A stretch of DNA of 40,176 bases from an uncultured Flavobacteriales bacterium (GTDB taxonomy: Bacteria; Bacteroidota; Bacteroidia; Flavobacteriales; UBA7312): NCBI GenBank assembly GCA_913041085.1, contig CAJWHN010000006.1:1-40176 (forward strand). The letters run 5' to 3'. Under the pieces are notes generated by a model, which saw nothing but the letters and a program-made list of their open reading frames with translations, searched no databases and was not told where the DNA came from. The position numbers and the translations under genes are program-made. This document shows positions 34,730 through 40,176 of the stretch, one piece after another (position 1 is the first letter of the stretch; every line of letters starts with the position of its first letter).

Positions 34730-35681
34730 CCTCGTTTAATAAATTTTCCCTGTTAATAGGGTTAACACCAACTTTCTCGCATGATAATCCACCCGCTAAA
34801 TTGGCAAGTTGTGCCAGAATATGATAATCTAGTTTTTGAGCTAGGGCTAAAGCTGCAGTAGCAATAACAGCATCACCAGCACCTGATACATCAATAATTG
34901 TTCTTTTATATGCGGGGTAGTGGTGTTCTTCCTCATTATCGGTTTGAATAAACACACCTTTTTCTGATAAAGTTAGAAGAAACGACTTAGCGTTAAGCTG
35001 TTTTCTTTGCTTAGTGACAATCTTTGAAATATTTTCTAGACTTAGTGCTTCTTTTTCAGAATTACTTTCAATTAGCTCTTTAGCATTTGGTTTAAAAAGA
35101 TTAATCCCTTTGTAATGCCAGTAATTTTCTTTTTTTGGATCTACTAAGGTGGGTATCTGTTTCTTTGTGGCAAAGTCGACTAAACTATTTATAACATGTT
35201 TTGTGAGTACTCCTTTATTGTAATCTTGAAAGATAACCACATGTACATTACTCATCAAATCAATAGAGTGTTTTATGAAATCGGATTCATTAATAATGGG
35301 GAAGGTGTCTTCTTCATCGACTCTTAACTGATGTTTGTTTTCACTTATTATTCTAGTTTTTACAGTCGTTTTCCTTTCTTCTTGCAGAATGCCTTTAGCA
35401 GAAAGGTTTTCACGCTCCATTAAATCAAAAAAGCCTTTATCCTCATTTCCTATTACAGAGCAGAGTATGGGAGTAGCACCCAGAGCTTTAATGTGTGATG
35501 CTACATTGGCAGCTCCACCTAATCTTTTTTCATGTTTTTCAATATCCACAATTGGTATAGGTGCTTCAGGAGATTGTCTATTTATAGAGCCCCACATGTA
35601 GGAATCAATCATGGCATCGCCAACAATTAATACCTTAATTTTTTTAAAATCGTTGAAAATGCTATGCCAATTTGTATTCAC
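34713..35681 (-). CDS. PfkB-family heptose-7-phosphate kinase homologue (HldA/RfaE domain I)
   Basis: The 322-residue product has GDAMIDSYMWGSINRQSPEAP (here GDAMIDSYMWG and RQSPEAPIPIV), RLGGAANVASHIKALGA, DPKKENYWHYKG and the catalytic GAGDAVIATAALA (about 268-280). This pattern belongs to the kinase domain of HldE, which makes ADP-heptose for lipopolysaccharide. The adenylyltransferase half is absent, as in two-gene arrangements. Translation starts at a GTG (35681), 4 bases after the aminotransferase stop, so the two are in one operon. The sugar substrate is not proven. Confidence 0.85.
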   Translation of the reverse strand: MNTNWHSIFNDFKKIKVLIVGDAMIDSYMWGSINRQSPEAPIPIVDIEKHEKRLGGAANVASHIKALGATPILCSVIGNEDKGFFDLMERENLSAKGILQEERKTTVKTRIISENKHQLRVDEEDTFPIINESDFIKHSIDLMSNVHVVIFQDYNKGVLTKHVINSLVDFATKKQIPTLVDPKKENYWHYKGINLFKPNAKELIESNSEKEALSLENISKIVTKQRKQLNAKSFLLTLSEKGVFIQTDNEEEHHYPAYKRTIIDVSGAGDAVIATAALALAQKLDYHILAQLANLAGGLSCEKVGVNPINRENLLNEAIRLI

Positions 35682-35685
35682 TATT

Positions 35686-36879
35686 TTATTGAAGTTTTGC
35701 TAATGATTTTTTCATTCTTTTTACTGCTTCTATAAGGTTTTCTTCAGATGCAGCATAGGAAATCCTAACGCAATTAGGTGAGCCAAAAGCTTCACCAGCT
35801 ACTAAGGCTACATGGGCATCGTTTAGAATATACATACAGAAGTCACTTGAGTTTGAAATTGTTTTTTCACCATCACTTTTACCGAAATAATGAGATACGT
35901 CAGGGAAGATATAAAATGCCCCATCTGGTGTATTAGTTCTTATTCCAGGTATTTCAGAAAGCATTTCTAACATTAAATCTCTTCTTTTGTGAAATGCTAT
36001 TCTCATATGTTCCACTTCAGAAGGTGAGGCTAACATAGCTGTTTCCGTAGCCTTTTGAGCAATTGCACAAGTTGCTGAAGTCACTTGGCCTTGTATTTTA
36101 TTACAAGCACTAGCAATCCATTGTGGGGCTGCGATATAACCAACTCTCCATCCAGTCATTGCAAAGCCTTTGGAAACTCCATTAACTGTAATGACTCTAT
36201 CTCTTACGGAATCTATTCTTGCTATACTAAAATGCTTAACTCCGAAATTAATAAGTTCGTATATTTCATCACTTACCACATATATATTAGGGTAATTTTC
36301 CAACACTTTGGCCAATTCTTTAAGTTCTTGTTGACTATATACTGTTCCACTTGGATTGCAAGGAGAACTGAAAATAATCATTTTAGTATTTGGTGTAATA
36401 GCGTTTTCTAAGTCTTGAGGACTCATTTTAAAGTCATTGTCAATACTACTTTTTACGACTATTGGAGTTGCTTCCCCTAGTTTAACGAGTTCATAGTAAC
36501 TTACCCAATATGGAGCAGGTAGAATAACTTCATCGCCTGAATTTAATAAACTTAAACAAACGTTAGCAATTGACTGTTTGGCTCCGGTCGATACAACAAT
36601 TTGATCATGACTGTAGTCTAATTTATTATCCCTTTTCAATTTTTTACTTATGGCTTCTCTTAGTTCTAGTAAACCAGGAACAGGGGTGTAGTGAGAGTAG
36701 TTGTTGTCAATAGCATTTTTGGCAGACTCTTTTATGAATTCAGGGGTGTCAAAATCTGGCTCACCCAGACTAAGTGCTATAACATTGTGTCCTTGAGCTT
36801 TTAGCTCACGGCTCATTCTTGCCATTGCAAGAGTAGCTGATTCTGACAATTGCTTTAGGCGATTTGAAACTTGTTGCAT
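35686..36879 (-). CDS. Class I/II pyridoxal-phosphate aminotransferase (aspartate aminotransferase type)
   Basis: This 397-residue fold-type I enzyme has LSLGEPDFDTPEFIK (about 36-50), SSPCNPSGTVY (about 171-181), the PLP-phosphate region VVSDEIYE, and the Schiff-base lysine in NGVSKGFAMTGWRVGY (Lys237). It closely resembles the subgroup Igamma aspartate/prephenate aminotransferases, which transfer the amino group between aspartate and 2-oxoglutarate. Exact substrate range cannot be read. It heads an operon with the heptose-kinase homologue and has a -7 element at 36915-36908. Confidence 0.92.
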   Translation of the reverse strand: MQQVSNRLKQLSESATLAMARMSRELKAQGHNVIALSLGEPDFDTPEFIKESAKNAIDNNYSHYTPVPGLLELREAISKKLKRDNKLDYSHDQIVVSTGAKQSIANVCLSLLNSGDEVILPAPYWVSYYELVKLGEATPIVVKSSIDNDFKMSPQDLENAITPNTKMIIFSSPCNPSGTVYSQQELKELAKVLENYPNIYVVSDEIYELINFGVKHFSIARIDSVRDRVITVNGVSKGFAMTGWRVGYIAAPQWIASACNKIQGQVTSATCAIAQKATETAMLASPSEVEHMRIAFHKRRDLMLEMLSEIPGIRTNTPDGAFYIFPDVSHYFGKSDGEKTISNSSDFCMYILNDAHVALVAGEAFGSPNCVRISYAASEENLIEAVKRMKKSLAKLQ

Positions 36880-36907
36880 TGTTGAGATAATAAATAATGA
36901 TTAGTTG

Positions 36908-36915
36908 CAAAAATA
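36908..36915 (-). promoter_or_regulatory. -7 element for the aminotransferase operon
   Basis: TATTTTTG on the minus strand matches TAnnTTTG; the leader to ATG 36879 is about 21 bases. No -33 TTG is seen. Confidence 0.45.
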
Positions 36916-36971
36916 CTAATTTACAGATGTCATATATCTTTAATTAAAATCATTTCCATTTATTTTTTATT

Positions 36972-36994
36972 ATGATTAACTTTGTATTAATCAT
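36972..36994 (+). promoter_or_regulatory. -7 element embedded in an inverted repeat
   Basis: TAACTTTG (36977-36984) matches TAnnTTTG and lies inside the perfect inverted repeat ATGATTAA-N7-TTAATCAT (36972-36979 and 36987-36994), upstream of ATG 37012. A dimeric regulator bound here would cover the promoter. Confidence 0.5.
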
Positions 36995-37011
36995 TTAACC
37001 TTTTCTCAATC

Positions 37012-38457
37012 ATGCAGTTTCGTTTATTACCCATTTTATTATTATTTGTTACAACTCATTTGTTTTCTCAAGAGTGCCCTCAGCCTACAGGCCTTTTTAC
37101 TGATAATTATACTTTTAATTCATCATATGCTTCTGTTAATGCAAATTGGGAATCTTTATTAGGTACGGGTGTTCAGCATTTCTTGGTTAATTACAAACAG
37201 CTTGATTCCTTAGAATGGAATAATTTGGCAAATTTAGATAGTACAGCTACTAGTAAAATAATGCCTTTTCTTGATTTTAACACCACATACGTATGGAGAG
37301 TAGGCTCGTTTTGTTCTGAAAATTATCAAGACCCAGCACAGTGGTCTGTTGTGGATACGTTTACAACAATGGAATATATTGATTGCCCTGAGCCTACCAA
37401 TATTTATTCTGATAATGTTATTGTTACTGAGGTAACAGGATTTACAGATGGCCATTGGGATTCTATGCTTGATATGGGTGTTGATCATTTTTTACTTGGA
37501 TACAAAAATGTGAATGACACTTCGTGGAGTTATATCTCCAATATGGATAGCACCATCAACTCTAGAACAATAGGTGGAGATCTTGATCACGATAATTATT
37601 ATGAATGGAGAATTCAGGCTTATTGTTCTCAAAATCAAAGTTATTATTCAGAGTGGTCTGTTAGAGATACTTTTTACATTGGCAATTTTGTAGCTGAGGA
37701 GTTTACTCCAGAAATCAATATTACCTTATCATCATTAATTTGTGAGGAACTGTCAGATATTAATTTCATAACAGAACAAGGTTTAAATGAACCAGATATT
37801 CAATCAACTTCTGTTACTTCAAATTTGGGTTATATAAATCTAGATAATTTAGAGATGGGACAAAATGTGGGAAATGCAACTGCTATTGCAGGTATCAATA
37901 ACTTTATCAATAATGAATATTCACTAGAAATAATTGAAATTAATTCTGTCGAGAATTCAATAGAAATTGATTTAGTTAATGATGATGAAGAAACTCAATT
38001 TTCTTTTACTATTGAAAATTTAGAAGGTGGAGGTGTAGAAATGTCTATTGTTTCTCCTTCAGATAATAATTCTTACACTTCTGGCAATAGTTTAGATATC
38101 AATTTAACAGGAATTTTTATGAATCCTAGCCCTTCATTATTGCAGTTTGATGTAACTGTTTTTTCTGAGTTAAATGATGATATTTTTAATCAATTTGATT
38201 TTAACATTGACTGTGCAAATACTATTGCTACTTTTGATAATGTTAGTTTATTTTATCCTAATCCTACATATTCTGTTGTGAATTTGATGGTTGAAAATTT
38301 GAAAGCGATTAAAATATTTGACACTAAAGGGCAATTGATGTTGTTTGATGAAAACCCTACTAATAGTATAGATGTTAGTCAATTATCTCAAGGTTTGTAT
38401 TTCGTGGAAATAATTAGTGATGGAAAAAGTAGTGTAGAGCATTTAATCGTTAGATAA
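37012..38457 (+). CDS. Secreted fibronectin-III-repeat protein with T9SS type A signal
   Basis: The 481-residue product has a signal peptide (1-20, THLFSQ). Two fibronectin-III-like units follow, at about 22-122 and 125-228. Each starts CP(Q/E)PT and contains a repeated YxWR(V/I)..(F/Y)CS and QWS/EWSVxDTF pattern. The middle is acidic and beta-rich. The type A sorting domain is at about 410-481 (LFYPNPTYSVVNL, FDTKGQLMLF, LSQGLYFVEI). It is probably exported by T9SS and held at or released from the surface, perhaps in adhesion. It ends inside the convergent MFS gene (15-base overlap). Confidence 0.87.
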   Translation: MQFRLLPILLLFVTTHLFSQECPQPTGLFTDNYTFNSSYASVNANWESLLGTGVQHFLVNYKQLDSLEWNNLANLDSTATSKIMPFLDFNTTYVWRVGSFCSENYQDPAQWSVVDTFTTMEYIDCPEPTNIYSDNVIVTEVTGFTDGHWDSMLDMGVDHFLLGYKNVNDTSWSYISNMDSTINSRTIGGDLDHDNYYEWRIQAYCSQNQSYYSEWSVRDTFYIGNFVAEEFTPEINITLSSLICEELSDINFITEQGLNEPDIQSTSVTSNLGYINLDNLEMGQNVGNATAIAGINNFINNEYSLEIIEINSVENSIEIDLVNDDEETQFSFTIENLEGGGVEMSIVSPSDNNSYTSGNSLDINLTGIFMNPSPSLLQFDVTVFSELNDDIFNQFDFNIDCANTIATFDNVSLFYPNPTYSVVNLMVENLKAIKIFDTKGQLMLFDENPTNSIDVSQLSQGLYFVEIISDGKSSVEHLIVR

Positions 38458-39615
38458 GGCTTTTAATTTCAAACTTGCTAATAAGCTAGTAATTCCAACA
38501 ATTACCCCTAATAATAAAAAACTTTGTTCTAGAGTGTAAATATCGGCTATCCAACCCATAAGTGGTGCCATAATAGCAAAGGTTACTCTAATGCAAAAAC
38601 TTCTTACAGATAAGACTGTCGCTCTCATATTAGAAGGTGTTATATCGTTTATATATGTTCTCATAACAGGAGTAGCTAACCCTCTAATGATATATGCTGT
38701 CGTAATCAAAATTAATCCCAATATGGCTGATGATTTTGAAAGTAAAAAAATAGATATGCTAATGCCTAAACTTATGAATATCAAAAAACTATTTTTAGAA
38801 AATAATCCTTGCAATCTATAGGCGTTTATAGAGGAAAAGCCAGTAGTTAGGTTTAAAAACGCCCAAGCAAATCCAAAGTATTTTATGGGCATGTCAATGC
38901 TTTTAAAATAAGGTTGAGCAAACCATGCAAGAGATAGGGTAGCAAAGCCAATAGATGATGATAGGATTATCAACCATTTCAGTAATTTGTTTTCTACTAG
39001 AGAAAATTTAACAACTTGCCATATAGCTTTGAAACTCTTTGGTAGTTTATTTTGTTGATGTTCTTTAGGCTCTACTAATAAAAAAGTAAATGGTATAATG
39101 AGCCCAGCTACAACAACTTGAACCTCCCAAGGTAATCTTAAAGATATTTCTGCTAATAAACCACCACAAATTCCTGCAATGGCCTCTGAGAAGTTTCCTA
39201 TGCCATAAGCTACTCCTTCAACTTTAGTGTATTCATTTTCTTTTTTACTTTCAGCAAGAGAATCATACAAAATAGCTGAATCTGCTCCAGAAATAAAACT
39301 TGAACCAATACCTAAAATTATCTCACCAATGATAAAATACCAAAAGCTGAATGAAAGGCTGATGATTAGAAAGCCAAAAAAACAGAAAATTGCTCCTAAC
39401 ATCAAGGTGTTTTTTCTACCAAAGACATCGGCTAAATAGCCTGAAGGAATTTCCATTGCTGCCACCATAAAGGAATATATACCTTGAAGAATCATCACCT
39501 CTTGAAGACTTAATCCATTTTCTTGAAAAAATAGCACAACAATAGGCATGACTATCATAAACCATTTCAATCCTTTAATTACATAAAGTTTCCAGATATT
39601 AGAGTAAATATTCAT
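38443..39615 (-). CDS. MFS transporter
   Basis: The 390-residue product has about 12 hydrophobic helices. The MFS loop 2-3 motif GYLADVFGRKNTLMLGA (about 59-75) and an acidic segment between the halves (VEPKEHQQNK) are present. It is most like the MFS families of sugar or drug transporters found in AT-rich marine Bacteroidota, but no substrate can be named. Its ATG directly follows the stop of the XerC/D gene (TAA-ATG), so the two are probably co-translated. Its 3' end overlaps the FN3 gene. Confidence 0.87.
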   Translation of the reverse strand: MNIYSNIWKLYVIKGLKWFMIVMPIVVLFFQENGLSLQEVMILQGIYSFMVAAMEIPSGYLADVFGRKNTLMLGAIFCFFGFLIISLSFSFWYFIIGEIILGIGSSFISGADSAILYDSLAESKKENEYTKVEGVAYGIGNFSEAIAGICGGLLAEISLRLPWEVQVVVAGLIIPFTFLLVEPKEHQQNKLPKSFKAIWQVVKFSLVENKLLKWLIILSSSIGFATLSLAWFAQPYFKSIDMPIKYFGFAWAFLNLTTGFSSINAYRLQGLFSKNSFLIFISLGISISIFLLSKSSAILGLILITTAYIIRGLATPVMRTYINDITPSNMRATVLSVRSFCIRVTFAIMAPLMGWIADIYTLEQSFLLLGVIVGITSLLASLKLKALSND

Positions 39616-40176
39616 TTATGACCTTGGATGATGTGATATTATGGATTGTCTTAAAAATTCTCTGTTGATGTGTGTATAAAGTTGAGTAGTTGTAATGGAT
39701 TCATGCCCAAGCATTTCTTGTACTGCTCTAAGGTTAGCACCTCTTTCTATTAATTCAGTGGCAAAGCTGTGTCTAAATGTATGAGGACTTATATTTTTCT
39801 TTATTTGTGCCTTTTCAGCAAGTTCTTTAACAATATTAAAGATGGATACTCTACTTAAATGCTTACCTCTTTTACTCAAAAAAATGTAATCTTCCTGTCC
39901 TTTTTGAATACTTAGATGGCATCTGACTTCGTCAACATATATTTTCAGTACTTTGACTGTTACATTACCAATTGGAATCAAACGCTCTTTATTACCTTTT
40001 CCAATTACTTTTATAAACCCATCATTTTTATACCAATTGGAAAGTTTTAGATTAATAAGTTCTGAAACTCTTAAACCACAGCCGTATAATGTTTCTATTA
40101 TAGCTTTATTGCGTTGTCCTTGTGGGTGGCTTAAATCAATAGCGTTTATAATTTGGTCAATTTCTTCAGTACTTAA
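39616..40176 (-). CDS. Tyrosine recombinase XerC/XerD-like, C-terminal part (runs off the window)
   Basis: The frame is open from the right edge to TAA at 39618-39616, giving 186 residues of a protein that starts outside the window. It has the full catalytic domain: Arg in YGCGLRVSELINL, Lys in IGKGNKERLIPI, HTFRHSFATEL, GHESITTTQ and the nucleophile Tyr in QLYTHI. XerC/XerD resolve chromosome dimers at dif sites; whether it is XerC, XerD or a mobile integrase needs the N-terminal part. The shorter frame starting at 39981 is an internal TTG and not the real start. Confidence 0.92.
   Translation of the reverse strand, partial: LSTEEIDQIINAIDLSHPQGQRNKAIIETLYGCGLRVSELINLKLSNWYKNDGFIKVIGKGNKERLIPIGNVTVKVLKIYVDEVRCHLSIQKGQEDYIFLSKRGKHLSRVSIFNIVKELAEKAQIKKNISPHTFRHSFATELIERGANLRAVQEMLGHESITTTQLYTHINREFLRQSIISHHPRS

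Noticed and set aside
39982-40176. XerC/D start at 39981
   Set aside because: The catalytic Arg and Lys segments lie upstream in the same open frame, so 39981 is internal and the gene runs off the window.
1-40176. CRISPR array, insertion sequence, prophage or toxin-antitoxin pair
   Set aside because: No regularly spaced direct repeats, transposase motifs or phage genes were seen. The only recombinase is a XerC/D-type protein at the right edge.

Overview
This window is AT-rich, gene-dense chromosomal DNA from a member of the Bacteroidota, most likely Flavobacteriales (a marine Cryomorphaceae-like lineage is my guess). Several lines of evidence support this. It encodes a 287-residue primary sigma factor of Bacteroidota length. 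At least fifteen genes carry the Bacteroidota -7 promoter motif TAnnTTTG. It also has porT of the type IX secretion system (T9SS) directly downstream of ubiE/menG, several secreted proteins with T9SS C-terminal sorting domains, and a tmRNA whose 3' CCA is not encoded. I see no rRNA, tRNA, CRISPR array, prophage or insertion sequence.

Layout. 1-5.3 kb: small accessory genes, namely a peroxiredoxin-like secreted thioredoxin, a probably frameshifted small lipoprotein, a MerC-family membrane protein with a palindrome over its promoter, a short CNNM/CBS protein, a PhzF-like isomerase, a lipoprotein and a VTT/DedA-type membrane protein. 5.3-12.8 kb: a minus-strand surface block with a CotH-type protein, an outer-membrane barrel-like protein and a 1254-residue IgGFc-binding-like T9SS type B protein. 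12.9-19.4 kb: acetyl-CoA synthetase, a reduced photolyase-like protein, a Kazal-domain T9SS protein, an alpha/beta hydrolase and a rhodanese-thioredoxin lipoprotein. 19.4-20.1 kb: tmRNA on the minus strand and a small ORF broken by an in-frame TAG. 20.1-27.4 kb: core housekeeping genes, namely a LYS1-like dehydrogenase, rpe, rpoD, pnp, rpsO, accD and class II fba. 27.5-33.8 kb: a TrmH-family methyltransferase, a small zinc-ribbon membrane protein, a COG2509 flavoprotein, porT, ubiE/menG and an SLC12-like transporter. 33.9-40.2 kb: a voltage-gated-type K+ channel, a heptose-7-phosphate kinase homologue, an aminotransferase, a fibronectin-III T9SS protein, an MFS transporter and the C-terminal half of a XerC/D recombinase that runs off the right edge.

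How the genes relate. PorT belongs to the secretion machinery that would export the four T9SS cargo proteins seen here (CotH-type, IgGFc-type, Kazal-type, FN3-type). The sigma factor encoded here should read the TAnnTTTG promoters. Genes are tightly packed: four convergent pairs overlap at their ends, and two stop/start pairs abut with no spacer. No obvious defence or biosynthetic island stands out. The most interesting items are a photolyase-like protein with its domains apparently in reversed order, the rhodanese-thioredoxin lipoprotein fusion, the palindromes sitting on promoters, the TAG-interrupted ORF, and a K+ channel with a C-terminal zinc ribbon. Where promoters or domain borders are given, the motif is read from the sequence and its function is inferred.
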